A stretch of DNA of 64,000 nt from Verrucomicrobiota bacterium (GCA_029556615.1 JAKQDD010000214.1:1-64000), one strand, 5' to 3'. Counted from the stretch's first letter, positions 16,913 through 25,414 are shown. Numbers and translations: made by a program. The notes: generated from the sequence alone by a model not told the origin.

Positions 16913-16932
16913 TGTCATAGGACACTATGACA
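16913..16932 (-). promoter_or_regulatory. GntR/YtrA operator palindrome
   Basis: Perfect inverted repeat TGTCATAG-GACA-CTATGACA, located just upstream of the gntR-like gene in an AT-richer pocket. Spacing and symmetry fit a dimeric GntR-family repressor site that would control the regulator-ATPase-permease operon to its left. Confidence 0.7.
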
Positions 16933-17136
16933 CATAACCGCGGGTGTCAAGGGGATTTCGCTGGCCCGGATCATCGAGGGGTTCGAGGCGGGCGCACCGG
17001 CCACCGTCACGGGAGCCAACTTCGAATCTGTCACCCTATCCTGGCTTCTCCGATCCGGTTCATCTTGTTCATCCTGGAGAATCCTGTGTGCACCCAACTC
17101 CGGCCCGAGGCCGCAACGCTCGTCAGCCTCGACACC

Positions 17137-17463
17137 ATGGCGTCCAAGCGCTACTCTTTCTGCGTGGATGCCACGGATTCCGCCGCCGAAGACCGGGTCC
17201 TGACCGGAATCGCGGGACGACTGATCTGGTGGATGGCTCCGCGGGACGCACTCGAGGACCGGCAACGCTTCGTGGCCCAGGTCATGGCCTTGGGAACCGA
17301 CCGGGACGTCGACAGCGTCGAGGCCCAGCTTGGGTCCGAGGTGTTCGATCGCGTTCTCGACCATCCCCCGGCTGGACTCTTCTCGTCACGCCGGTGGAAC
17401 TACTGGCATGTCCGCCAGCGCCGAAGCCCGGTGCCCCCCTTGCCGCGGCGGTTCCCGCGATGA
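17137..17463 (+). CDS. Putative antitoxin partner of AbiEii-type toxin
   Basis: 108 aa. Recognisable parts are RDALEDRQRFVAQVMALGT, DVDSVEAQLGSEVFDRVLDH and SSRRWNYWHVR with the ending PPLPRRFP. Small proteins with this LLAQVMxxGxxxDV...W.YWH...PLPxRR layout commonly precede AbiEii/DUF1814 nucleotidyltransferase genes. I infer that it is the antitoxin, but no DNA-binding motif is evident, so it may not be an AbiEi-like repressor. ATG at 17137 is chosen because residues upstream look like non-coding repeat text. The TGA overlaps the next ATG. Confidence 0.6.
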   Translation: MASKRYSFCVDATDSAAEDRVLTGIAGRLIWWMAPRDALEDRQRFVAQVMALGTDRDVDSVEAQLGSEVFDRVLDHPPAGLFSSRRWNYWHVRQRRSPVPPLPRRFPR

Positions 17464-18116
17464 GCACGTTCACTCCGCGCTTCGAGGTGCTGTCGGCCAG
17501 TCAACGGGAGCTGTGGCCGGCGCTCTCCCTGATCCGCGACCGGTTCATCCTCTATGGCGGTACCGCTCTGGCTCTCAGGCTCGGTCACCGAAGTTCCGTC
17601 GACTTTGATTTCTTCTCCTTCCACCCCTTCGAACTCGAGGCCCTGCGCCACTCGGTCTCCTGGATTGGCAAGGCCGAAACCCTCGAAGCCCAACCCAACA
17701 CGCTGACCGTCCTGCATCGAGGCCCGCGAGGCCACGTTAGAGTTTCCTTCTTCGGCGGGCTCACGTTTGGCACGATCGCCGCCCCCGACTTCACCACGGA
17801 TGACGTCCTTCGGGTGGCAAGCCTGCCCGACCTGCTGGCCACCAAGTTGAACACTATTTACCAGCGGGCTGAGGCCAAGGACTACCTGGATGTGCACGCC
17901 CTCTTGAGGGCCGGTTTTTCCCTGGCCGAAGGACTTGGTTTCGCCAAGCGGATCTATGGTGAGCATTTCAATACGCTCTTGCCGCTCCAGGCGCTCTGTT
18001 ATTTCGAGGAACCGTCCCTGCACAACCTCCCGTCCGAGATCAAGTCGGACCTGCTGAACGCCGTCCAATCGGTCCGTTCACCCGCCGGAAGCGGCGAGAG
18101 GCACATCTCCTTTTGA
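17460..18116 (+). CDS. AbiEii/AbiGii-type nucleotidyltransferase toxin
   Basis: 218 aa. FILYGGTALALRLGHR (G33-G34) then SVDFDFFS (D48, D50) is the nucleotidyltransferase metal motif. VASLPDLLATKLNTIYQRAEAKDYLDVHALL gives the downstream K...R..KDxxD motif of AbiEii toxins. The start ATG overlaps the upstream stop (ATGA) in a coupled two-gene unit. This is a second, different AbiEii-type system in the window: it is shorter than the one at 3417 and has a small partner rather than a large winged-helix one. Confidence 0.78.
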   Translation: MSTFTPRFEVLSASQRELWPALSLIRDRFILYGGTALALRLGHRSSVDFDFFSFHPFELEALRHSVSWIGKAETLEAQPNTLTVLHRGPRGHVRVSFFGGLTFGTIAAPDFTTDDVLRVASLPDLLATKLNTIYQRAEAKDYLDVHALLRAGFSLAEGLGFAKRIYGEHFNTLLPLQALCYFEEPSLHNLPSEIKSDLLNAVQSVRSPAGSGERHISF

Positions 18117-18154
18117 GTTGCACTGGGCGGCCGGCGACGGGAGATTCACGGATC

Positions 18155-18901
18155 ATGAGTGGGCATCGGGCCAGATCGAGTTGCGGGCGAGGTGAAGGCC
18201 GGGGGGCGGCGGGATCCGCGTTTACGCTGATCGAGTTGCTGGTGGTGATTGCGATCATTGCGATTCTGGCGGCGATGCTGCTGCCGGCGCTGGCATCGGC
18301 CAAGGAGCGGGCGAAGCGGACGGCCTGCAAGAGCAACATGCGGCAGTGTCTGGTGGCGATCCACCTCTATGGCACCGACTACCAGGATCGGGTTCCCACG
18401 GCGCGGGAGAACGCCGAGCAATGGCACGCGGTGCGGATTTCGAACGCCACGTGGACGAATCTGGTGCGGTACTCGGGCAACGAGCGGATTCTGGATTGTC
18501 CGAATTTCCGGTTCAACTCGAGCTTCCTGAACCGAACGAATGCGCAGTGGGGGTATTTGATCGGCTACCAGTACCTGGGGGATGCGGTGGTGCCGCCGGA
18601 TTACCGGCAGTACCCGTGGTTTTCGCCCACGCGGCTGACGGATTCCGGGACGAACGTCATTGTGGCGGACGCGAACCACTGGGGCGAGGACGGCTTCAAG
18701 GCGGCGCCGCACACGAAGCACGGGACGATTCTCGAGAGGAACAGCTCGTTCACGCGGAATCTGAAGGGGCGGACGGCGGCGGACGTTGGGGCCGAGGGGG
18801 GCAACGTGGGGGCGTTGGACGGGTCGGTGACGTGGAAGAACATCCGGCAGATGGGGGTGCACCAGGCTTCTTCGTACGTTTACTACTGGGGGAACTGGTG
18901 A
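18155..18901 (+). CDS. Type II secretion-type pseudopilin (prepilin)
   Basis: 248 aa. It has the prepilin cleavage/methylation motif AFTLIELLVVIAIIAILAAM, followed by LLPALASAKERAKRTACKSN, the helix typical of the expanded verrucomicrobial/planctomycetal pseudopilin families. The C-terminal part contains GALDGSVTWKNIRQMG, the modified H-X9-DG-type ending of these families. The leader before the cleavage site is charged and Gly/Arg-rich. The preceding GGGAG fits a ribosome site for ATG at 18155. It should be processed by a prepilin peptidase and assembled in, or anchored by, the inner membrane. It is followed 4 nt later by the hydroxyproline operon, probably a chance neighbourhood. Confidence 0.85.
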   Translation: MSGHRARSSCGRGEGRGAAGSAFTLIELLVVIAIIAILAAMLLPALASAKERAKRTACKSNMRQCLVAIHLYGTDYQDRVPTARENAEQWHAVRISNATWTNLVRYSGNERILDCPNFRFNSSFLNRTNAQWGYLIGYQYLGDAVVPPDYRQYPWFSPTRLTDSGTNVIVADANHWGEDGFKAAPHTKHGTILERNSSFTRNLKGRTAADVGAEGGNVGALDGSVTWKNIRQMGVHQASSYVYYWGNW

Positions 18902-18905
18902 CCAT

Positions 18906-19847
18906 TTGCGGCCTGTGCAACGTCTTGCCATCATCGATTCGCACAGCGGGGGGGAGCCTACCCGCGTCGTGGTCCAAGGGGGGCCCGATCTGGGGTGCGG
19001 TCCGCTGGCCGAGCGCCGGGCGCGGTTCCAGCGTGAGTTCGACCGATTCCGCTCAGCGGTGGTGAACGAGCCTCGGGGCTCGGACGTCCTCGTTGGCGCG
19101 TTGCTGGTGGTTCCGGAGGACACGTCGTGTGCGACCGGGGTCATCTTCTTCAACAACGTGGGTTACCTGGGCATGTGCGGTCACGGGACGATCGGGCTGG
19201 TGGTGACGCTGGCTCACCTGGGGAGGATCGGGCCTGGCGATCATCGCATTGAGACGCCGGTGGGCGTGGTCACGGCCACGCTGCATGCGGACGGAGCGGT
19301 GACGGTGGCGAACGTCCCGAGTTGGCGTGCCCGAGCCGGCGTGACGCTCGAGGTGCCGGGGTTGGGCCCGGTTACCGGGGATGTGGCCTGGGGCGGCAAC
19401 TGGTTCTACCTCATCGAGCATCACGGCCAGCAACTCTCGGCGGCGAACACGGATGTCCTTACGGACTACTGTTGGCGGGTGCGCCGGGCGGTGAACGCCC
19501 AGGGTTTTCCGGAAGTGGACCATGTCGAGCTGTTCGGGCCGCCGACCCAGCCCGGGGCGAGCTCGCGGAACTTCGTGCTGTGTCCGGGCAAGGCGTATGA
19601 TCGCTCGCCGTGCGGCACGGGATCCAGCGCCAAGCTGGCGTGTCTGGCGGCCGACGGAAGACTGGCTGAGGGCGCGATCTGGGTTCAGGAGAGCATTCTG
19701 GGGAGCACGTTCGCCGGAAGGTACGCATGGCTCGATCGTGCGGCGGGGAAGATCCTGCCCCGCATCACCGGGAGGGCGTTTGTGAATGCGGAAGCGACGC
19801 TGCTGCTGGAGGACGACGATCCTTTCTGCTGGGGCATCCGCTCATGA
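18906..19847 (+). CDS. 4-hydroxyproline 2-epimerase (proline racemase family)
   Basis: 313 aa. The family hallmarks are present: IDSHSGGEPTRVV at the start, the first catalytic Cys in MCGHGT (C91), and the second in RSPCGTGSSAK (C236). Having Cys at both positions argues for an epimerase/racemase rather than the Cys/Thr trans-3-hydroxyproline dehydratase. Family knowledge: it converts trans-4-hydroxy-L-proline to cis-4-hydroxy-D-proline. It opens an operon of six genes joined mostly by ATGA overlaps whose products match the rest of that pathway, which strongly supports the assignment. The start is TTG at 18906; GTG at 18915 would also work. Confidence 0.85.
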   Translation: MRPVQRLAIIDSHSGGEPTRVVVQGGPDLGCGPLAERRARFQREFDRFRSAVVNEPRGSDVLVGALLVVPEDTSCATGVIFFNNVGYLGMCGHGTIGLVVTLAHLGRIGPGDHRIETPVGVVTATLHADGAVTVANVPSWRARAGVTLEVPGLGPVTGDVAWGGNWFYLIEHHGQQLSAANTDVLTDYCWRVRRAVNAQGFPEVDHVELFGPPTQPGASSRNFVLCPGKAYDRSPCGTGSSAKLACLAADGRLAEGAIWVQESILGSTFAGRYAWLDRAAGKILPRITGRAFVNAEATLLLEDDDPFCWGIRS

Positions 19848-20968
19848 GCCCGAGCCACGACGTGATTGTAGTGGGCGCGGGGATTGTGGGAGCCGCGTGC
19901 GCGGCGGAGTGCGCGGGGGGCGGACTCAAGGTGCTGGTGCTCGATCAGGGGCCGATTGGCGGCGGCGCGACGGGCGCCGGCATGGGGCATATCGTCGTGA
20001 TGGACGATTCCGAAGCCCAGCTCGCCCTGACCGCCTTCTCGCGTCAGCTCTGGCTCGAGCGCCGCCCGCGGCTGGGCCCTGACGCCGAGTCCGTGATCTG
20101 CGGCACGCTGTGGGTCGCCGCCGACGCCGAGGAAATGGCCGAGGTCCGCCGCAAACACGGCGTTTACGCCGAGCACGGCATCCGCAGCGAGGTGCTGACG
20201 GGCGCGGCGGTTGCCGACGCCGAGCCGAATCTTCGGGCTGGGATGGCGGGCGGATTGCGGGTGCCGGACGACGGGGTGGTGTATCCCCCGTGCGTCGCGC
20301 GGCTGCTGCTCGAAGAGGCGCAGCGGCAGGGCGCCCAGATCCGTCTCGGCGCGGCGGTCCGTGGGCTGCTGGCCGAGGGCGGCGTCCAACTCGAAGACGG
20401 CTCGCGTCTCGCGGCCGGGTGCGCGGTGAATGCCGCCGGACCGTGGTCGCCCGCGCTGACGCCCGGGCTGCCGGTGCGCAAGCGCAAGGGCCACCTTGTG
20501 GTCACCGACCGTGCGCCGGGTTTTGTGCGTCATCAGATTGTGGAGTTGGGCTATTTGAAGAGCGCGCATTCTCTGAGCCAGGATTCCGTGGCCTTCAACA
20601 TCCAGCCCCGGCAAACGGGCCAGGTGCTGATCGGCTCGTCACGGCAGTTTGATGTCGGCAGCGCCGGGGTGGATGTCCCGATTCTCGGCCGGATGCTGGG
20701 GCGGGCGTTCGAGTACATGCCAGGGCTGGCCAGGCTCCGGGCGACCCGCGTGTGGAGCGGCCATCGGCCGGCAACGCCCGACAAGCTGCCGCTGATCGGA
20801 CCGAGCGCGGAAGGTTCCCGGATCTGGCTCGCGACCGGCCATGAAGGGCTGGGCATCACGACGTCGCTGGGCACCGGGCGTCTGCTGGCGGACCTGCTGC
20901 TGGGGCGGACGCCGGCGATTCCGGCGGGGCCCTATCTGCCCTCGCGTTTTCAGGGGGAGAAGCCATGA
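19844..20968 (+). CDS. FAD-dependent oxidoreductase, D-hydroxyproline dehydrogenase beta-like subunit
   Basis: 374 aa of the DAO family. The N-terminal dinucleotide motif is DVIVVGAGIVGAACAAECA, then a GGGATGAGMGHIVVMDDSE segment. C-terminal WSGHRPATPDKLPLIGPS and ATGHEGLGITTSLGTGRLLA complete the FAD-binding fold. With the next two genes (a [2Fe-2S] protein and an HcnB-like flavoprotein) it matches the heteromeric D-amino-acid/D-hydroxyproline dehydrogenases related to hydrogen cyanide synthase and octopine/nopaline oxidases. Expected reaction: oxidation of cis-4-hydroxy-D-proline to the pyrroline carboxylate. The start overlaps the epimerase stop (ATGA). Confidence 0.82.
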   Translation: MSPSHDVIVVGAGIVGAACAAECAGGGLKVLVLDQGPIGGGATGAGMGHIVVMDDSEAQLALTAFSRQLWLERRPRLGPDAESVICGTLWVAADAEEMAEVRRKHGVYAEHGIRSEVLTGAAVADAEPNLRAGMAGGLRVPDDGVVYPPCVARLLLEEAQRQGAQIRLGAAVRGLLAEGGVQLEDGSRLAAGCAVNAAGPWSPALTPGLPVRKRKGHLVVTDRAPGFVRHQIVELGYLKSAHSLSQDSVAFNIQPRQTGQVLIGSSRQFDVGSAGVDVPILGRMLGRAFEYMPGLARLRATRVWSGHRPATPDKLPLIGPSAEGSRIWLATGHEGLGITTSLGTGRLLADLLLGRTPAIPAGPYLPSRFQGEKP

Positions 20969-21222
20969 AGCGGACGCTGGCCCTTCGGGTTAACGGCAGG
21001 ACGGTGGTGGTGCCGGAGGGGGCGGTTGTGGCGGCCGCCGTGGCGGCGGCGGGCGAAACCCGATTCCGGCGATCGGTCACGGGCAGTCCGCGCGGCCCGC
21101 TGTGCGGGATGGGGGTCTGCATGGAATGCTGCGTCACGATCAACGGCGTGAGCGGCAGTCGCAGTTGCCAAACCCTCTGCGAAGAGGGCATGGAGGTGCG
21201 GACCGATGGCCCATTCGTTTGA
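20965..21222 (+). CDS. [2Fe-2S] protein, dehydrogenase gamma-like subunit
   Basis: 85 aa. Its Cys pattern is CGMGVCMECC ... SRSCQTLC, that of the Fer2_4/HcnA-like ferredoxin subunits found in heteromeric FAD dehydrogenases. It carries electrons between the two flavoprotein subunits encoded on either side. It overlaps the upstream gene by 4 nt and the downstream gene by 17 nt, consistent with stoichiometric subunit synthesis. Confidence 0.85.
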   Translation: MKRTLALRVNGRTVVVPEGAVVAAAVAAAGETRFRRSVTGSPRGPLCGMGVCMECCVTINGVSGSRSCQTLCEEGMEVRTDGPFV

Positions 21223-22510
21223 CATCGTTGTCGTGGGCGGTGGCCCGGCGGGACTGGCGGCGGCCTGCATGGCGGCCGAGGCGGGCCGGCGGGTGGCGCT
21301 GGTCGAGAGCACGCCGTGGCTGGGAGGGCAGATCTGGCGGGGAGAGCAGGCGCACCCGGTGGCTTCGGAAGCGCAGCAATGGCTCGCACGGTTTCGGCGC
21401 TCGGGAGCCACGCTGATGGAACGTACGACGGTCATCGCGGCGCCAGCGGCGGGGGTTCTTCAGGCGGAACATCCCGATGGGCCTCGGACGATTCACTGGC
21501 GGCAATTGATTCTGGCCACCGGGGCGCGGGAGTTGTTTCTGCCGTTCCCGGGGTGGACGCTGCCGGGTGTGATGGGGCCGGCCGGTTTGCTGGCGCTGGT
21601 CAAGAACGGGTATCCCGTCGAGAGGCGGCGGGTGGCCGTGGTGGGCAGCGGGCCTTTGCTGCTTGCGGCAGCAGCGGGACTGCGGGAGCACGGCGCGAGG
21701 ATCGCGGTCATCGCGGAGCAGGCGCCCTGGAAGCGGTTGGCGGGCTTTGGCGCCGGGTTGCTGGGGCATCCGCGCAAGCTGCTGCAGGGGGCGAGGCTGA
21801 AGTTGCGTTTGGCAGAGGTGCCCCACCGCGGCGGTGTCTGGCCGGTGAACGCCGTGGGCGGGGACGGGGTCGAGCGTGTGACGCTCACCGACGGGGCTCG
21901 TGTCTGGACGGAGGACTGCGACCTGCTGGCGTGCGGCTTCGGTCTGGTGCCGAATGTCGAGCTGCCCGTGGCGTTGGGCTGTGCGCTGGCGGGCGGATTC
22001 GTACGTGTGGACTCCTGGCAGGCCAGCAGCGTGGCGGGTGTCTTCTGCGCGGGCGAGCTCACGGGGATCTCCGGTGCCGAGGGCGCGCTTGTGGAAGGAC
22101 AAATCGCCGGGCTTGCCGCCGTCGGTCAGCAGGGCCGGGCGGAGAAGCTGTTCCGGCGCCGCGATGCGTGGGGACGGTTTGGCGTCCGGTTGGCGGCGGC
22201 GTTTGCGCTGCGGCCGGAACTCGGGTGCCTGGCGGACGATGACACCGTTTTCTGCCGGTGCGAGGACGTGACCCTCGGCCGGGTGCGGGGGCAGGACGGC
22301 TGGCGGAGCGCCAAGTTGCAGACCCGTTGTGGGATGGGACCCTGCCAAGGGCGGGTTTGCGGCGCGGCGGCCCATGTGGTATTGGGATGGGGCATGGACT
22401 CGGTGCGGCCCCCGCTATTCCCGGTGCGTGTAGCCTGCCTGCGCGTCAGCGAGCCCGATCCCGTGGAGCAAGACCGGAATCAACGAATGGACCCCCAAAG
22501 CTGCCTATGA
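21206..22510 (+). CDS. NAD(P)/FAD-binding dehydrogenase alpha-like subunit (HcnB-like)
   Basis: 434 aa. FAD motif DIVVVGGGPAGLAAACMAAE at the N-terminus, LILATGAREL, a second nucleotide motif RVAVVGSGPLLLAAAAGL, and GVFCAGELTGISGAEGALVEG. The C-terminus has the BFD-like [2Fe-2S] Cys set FCRCEDVTLG ... TRCGMGPCQGRVC. This architecture is that of the HcnB/OoxA-type alpha subunit. With the DAO and ferredoxin genes it should form a three-subunit membrane-associated D-hydroxyproline dehydrogenase feeding the respiratory chain. ATG at 21206 overlaps the ferredoxin gene by 17 nt. Confidence 0.82.
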   Translation: MAHSFDIVVVGGGPAGLAAACMAAEAGRRVALVESTPWLGGQIWRGEQAHPVASEAQQWLARFRRSGATLMERTTVIAAPAAGVLQAEHPDGPRTIHWRQLILATGARELFLPFPGWTLPGVMGPAGLLALVKNGYPVERRRVAVVGSGPLLLAAAAGLREHGARIAVIAEQAPWKRLAGFGAGLLGHPRKLLQGARLKLRLAEVPHRGGVWPVNAVGGDGVERVTLTDGARVWTEDCDLLACGFGLVPNVELPVALGCALAGGFVRVDSWQASSVAGVFCAGELTGISGAEGALVEGQIAGLAAVGQQGRAEKLFRRRDAWGRFGVRLAAAFALRPELGCLADDDTVFCRCEDVTLGRVRGQDGWRSAKLQTRCGMGPCQGRVCGAAAHVVLGWGMDSVRPPLFPVRVACLRVSEPDPVEQDRNQRMDPQSCL

Positions 22511-24006
22511 GCCTGAAACTCGAATCCAACGCCATCCGGGCCGAGCTGGCCCGGATCCAGTTCCGCACGCAGGCCTTCATCGATGGCCGGTTCTCCCCGG
22601 CCGCCGGGGGCAAGACGTATGCTGTCCCGAATCCGGCCAACGGCAGACCGTTGGCGGAGGTCGCGGCCTGTGAGCGGGCGGACGTGGACCGCGCGGTGGC
22701 GGCCGCGCGAAGGGCCTTCGAGAGCGGCGTCTGGTCACGCATGAATCCGGCGGACCGCAAGAAGATCCTCCTGAAGTTCGCGGCGCGGATCGAGGCGCAT
22801 GCGGGCGAGATCGCATTGCTCGACGCGCTGAGCGCCGGCAAGCCGATTGTCGATTGCGTCACCATCGACCTGCCGGACACGGTCCACTGTCTGGCCTGGC
22901 ATGCGGAGCTGATCGACAAGCTGTACGAGCGCACGGCGCCCACCGGCCCCAACAACCCGGCGCTGATCGTGCGCGAGCCGATCGGGGTGGTCGGGGTGAT
23001 TGTCCCCTGGAATTTCCCGGTGCAGATGACCGCCTGGAAGATTGGTCCCGCGCTGGCAGCCGGCAACAGCGTGGTGTTGAAGCCGGCGAAGCAGACCCCG
23101 TTCAGCGCGATCCGCCTGGCGGAACTGGCGGCCGAGGCGGGCATTCCTGATGGCGTGTTCAACGTGGTTCCCGGATTGGGCGGCGTGGTGGGCCAGGCGA
23201 TCTGCCGGCATGGCGATGTCGACATGGCGGCGTTCACCGGTTCGACCGCGGTCGGTCGCGAGCTGCTGCGGTACTCGGCAGAGTCGAATCTCAAGCGGGT
23301 GATTCTCGAGCTGGGGGGCAAGAGTCCCCAGGTGGTGCTGGCCGATGCGCCGGACCTCGACGGCGTCGCCGCTCACGTTGTCAACGCCGCGTTCTGGAAC
23401 ATGGGCGAGAATTGCTCGAGTGGCTCCCGCCTGATCGTGCATCGTCGGCTCAAGGAGCCGCTGGTCGAACGGCTGATCGGGATCGTGAAGGACTGGAAGA
23501 CGGGGGACCCGGTGGATCCGGAGACCCGGATGGGGCCGATGATCGAATCGAGCCACGGCGAGAAGGTGATGGGCTACATTGCCACCGGCAGCAAGGAGGG
23601 GGCGGTGCTGGCGCATGGCGGGCGCCGTCTGCTGCCCGAGAGCGGCGGGTTTTACGTCGAGACCACGATTTTCGATGAGGTCAAGAACAGCATGACGATC
23701 GCCCGCGAGGAGATCTTCGGGCCCGTGCTCGCCGTGATCCCGGTGGAGAGCGACGAGGAGGCGGTTGCGGTGGCCAACGACACGCCCTACGGCCTGGCGG
23801 CGTCCCTCTACTCGAAAGACGTGGGCCGGGCGCATCGGGTGGCCCGTGCGCTGCGCGCCGGGACAGTGTCCGTGAACTGCTACTCCGAAGGCGATGTCAC
23901 AACGCCGTTCGGCGGCTTCAAGGAATCCGGCTTTTTCGGACGCGACAAGTCGGTGTACGCGCACGAGCAGTACAGTGAGCTCAAGACGATCTGGCTGCAG
24001 CTATGA
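22507..24006 (+). CDS. Aldehyde dehydrogenase, probable alpha-ketoglutaric semialdehyde dehydrogenase
   Basis: 499 aa, usual length for the family. VVGVIVPWNFPVQMTAWKIG, the catalytic Glu in LELGGKSP (E268), the nucleophile Cys in MGENCSSGSR (C303) and EEIFGPVLAV are all in place. By sequence flavour alone it could be a gamma-glutamyl-aminobutyraldehyde or betaine aldehyde dehydrogenase. The operon partners make 2-oxoglutarate semialdehyde oxidation to 2-oxoglutarate, the final step of hydroxyproline catabolism, the best guess. The start overlaps the upstream stop (ATGA). Confidence 0.8.
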   Translation: MSLKLESNAIRAELARIQFRTQAFIDGRFSPAAGGKTYAVPNPANGRPLAEVAACERADVDRAVAAARRAFESGVWSRMNPADRKKILLKFAARIEAHAGEIALLDALSAGKPIVDCVTIDLPDTVHCLAWHAELIDKLYERTAPTGPNNPALIVREPIGVVGVIVPWNFPVQMTAWKIGPALAAGNSVVLKPAKQTPFSAIRLAELAAEAGIPDGVFNVVPGLGGVVGQAICRHGDVDMAAFTGSTAVGRELLRYSAESNLKRVILELGGKSPQVVLADAPDLDGVAAHVVNAAFWNMGENCSSGSRLIVHRRLKEPLVERLIGIVKDWKTGDPVDPETRMGPMIESSHGEKVMGYIATGSKEGAVLAHGGRRLLPESGGFYVETTIFDEVKNSMTIAREEIFGPVLAVIPVESDEEAVAVANDTPYGLAASLYSKDVGRAHRVARALRAGTVSVNCYSEGDVTTPFGGFKESGFFGRDKSVYAHEQYSELKTIWLQL

Positions 24007-24049
24007 GCCGGCAGCCTGGGCGGACCGGCCTGCCGGCACCTCAAGCCCC

Positions 24050-24970
24050 ATGAAAACCCGGACGAAATCCCACCCCAAGCGGAGCGGCTTCCACGGCGTT
24101 CTCGCCGCCCTGGTGACGCCGATGAAGGCGAACGAGGAGATTGACTACGACCGGCTGGGCCGATTCACCGAGAACCTGCTGAAGGCGGGAGTGCACGGCG
24201 TGATCCCGCTCGGGAGCACGGGCGAGTACTATGCCCTCGATCCCCTCGAGCGGGAGCGGGTGCTCAGGGCGACGGTCGAGGCCGCCGCCGGGCGTGTGCC
24301 GGTGATTGCCGGCGCCAACGCCGGGGCGACACGCGAGGTCATCGCCTTCTCCCGGCAGGCTGAAGCGCTGGGGTGTGCCGGCGTCATGCTGGCGCCGCCC
24401 TACTACTCCCTTCCGCGCCCGGAGGAACTGCTGGCTCACTTTCGGGCCGTCAACCATGCCATCGGCATCCCGATTCTGCTCTACAACTATCCGGGCCGGA
24501 CCGGGGTGGACATGACCCCGGAGTTCATCGAGCGTCTCGCCGCCCTGAAGAACGTGCGCTACGTGAAGGAGAGCACCGGCGAGATGCCGCGCATCACGGA
24601 GCTCCTCCGGCGCTGTGGCGATCGGCTGGGGGTTTTCTGCGGGTGCGACACGATCGCGCTCGAGAGTCTGATGGTGGGCGCCGTCGGCTGGGTCGGGGGC
24701 GTCGTGAATGTGCTGCCCCGATCGCATGTCCGGCTCTTTGAACTGGCCGTCGTGAAGCGCGATCTGGTGGCGGCGCGGTCGCTGTTCTTCCGGATGCTGC
24801 CGCTGCTCGAGCTCTTCGAGGGAGGCGGCAAGTACACCCAATTCGTGAAGGCGGGATGCAAGCTGATGGGACATGACGTCGGGCCCCCGCGCCGTCCGCT
24901 GCTCGGGATTACCGGCGCCGAAGGCGCAAGATTGCGCGCCGCATTGCGGGTGTCCAGAGCCGGTGGCTGA
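24050..24970 (+). CDS. DHDPS-family lyase, probable pyrroline-4-hydroxy-2-carboxylate deaminase
   Basis: 306 aa, dihydrodipicolinate-synthase-type TIM barrel. GVIPLGSTGEYYAL near residues 50-63, the catalytic Tyr motif LLYNYPGRTG (Y145) and the Schiff-base Lys in RYVKESTGEM (K173) are visible. Members of this family in hydroxyproline clusters deaminate 1-pyrroline-4-hydroxy-2-carboxylate to 2-oxoglutarate semialdehyde. It follows the aldehyde dehydrogenase by 43 nt and closes the operon. A true lysine-biosynthetic DapA is unlikely in this context. Confidence 0.8.
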   Translation: MKTRTKSHPKRSGFHGVLAALVTPMKANEEIDYDRLGRFTENLLKAGVHGVIPLGSTGEYYALDPLERERVLRATVEAAAGRVPVIAGANAGATREVIAFSRQAEALGCAGVMLAPPYYSLPRPEELLAHFRAVNHAIGIPILLYNYPGRTGVDMTPEFIERLAALKNVRYVKESTGEMPRITELLRRCGDRLGVFCGCDTIALESLMVGAVGWVGGVVNVLPRSHVRLFELAVVKRDLVAARSLFFRMLPLLELFEGGGKYTQFVKAGCKLMGHDVGPPRRPLLGITGAEGARLRAALRVSRAGG

Positions 24971-24974
24971 GGTC

Positions 24975-24989
24975 GCAGGTTTGACCTGC
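24975..24989. terminator. Possible bidirectional hairpin between convergent genes
   Basis: GCAGGT-TTG-ACCTGC forms a perfect 6-bp stem with a 3-nt loop in the 30-nt gap between the convergent ends of the hydroxyproline operon and the PIN-toxin operon. There is no T-run on either side, so an intrinsic terminator is only a suggestion. Confidence 0.25.
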
Positions 24990-25000
24990 CCGGGGCGGCT

Positions 25001-25414
25001 TCAGGCGGACGGATTGAAGACGCGCACCCCCGGCGCAATGTCCCCGGTATCCCGCGTGGCAAGCGTGAGGCCGTGAACCACCGCCGTGGCGGCCAGAAGA
25101 TTGTCCACCGCGGGCAGCGGACGCCCCGCCCGCTCGGCGTCGCCCATGAGTTCACCCCACTTGGCGGCAACCGGATCGTCCACGGCGAGAAGGCGCTCCG
25201 CGAACCGCTGGCGCAGCGCCGAGAGGGCCTGCTCACGCTTGCGACGCTCCGGACCCGGCGGAAGCGCGTGAACGCCCTTCTCGATCTCTCCCAGCGTGAG
25301 CACGCTGAGGGCGCAGTCGCGCTCGGGCAGGGCATCCAGCCAGGCCACGACCTTGGCGTTTGGCCGGCGTTTGCCCGGCTCGCAAATCACGTTCGTGTCC
25401 AGCAGCCACTTCAT
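25001..25414 (-). CDS. VapC-type PIN-domain toxin
   Basis: 137 aa. The acidic catalytic set of PIN ribonucleases is complete: D6 (LLDTNV), E43 (LGEIEKG), D104 (PAVDNLLAATA) and D122 (ATRDTGD). The ending IAPGVRVFNPSA is characteristic of the FitB/VapC-like group. Expected activity: Mg-dependent cleavage of RNA (often tRNA) when not bound by antitoxin. Its ATG overlaps the antitoxin stop by 4 nt. Unlike the stump at 13431-13580, this copy is intact. Confidence 0.88.
   Translation of the reverse strand: MKWLLDTNVICEPGKRRPNAKVVAWLDALPERDCALSVLTLGEIEKGVHALPPGPERRKREQALSALRQRFAERLLAVDDPVAAKWGELMGDAERAGRPLPAVDNLLAATAVVHGLTLATRDTGDIAPGVRVFNPSA

Noticed and set aside
24050..24970. Lysine-biosynthesis DapA
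   Set aside because: Same fold and active-site residues, but it closes a hydroxyproline catabolic operon, so the deaminase role is preferred.
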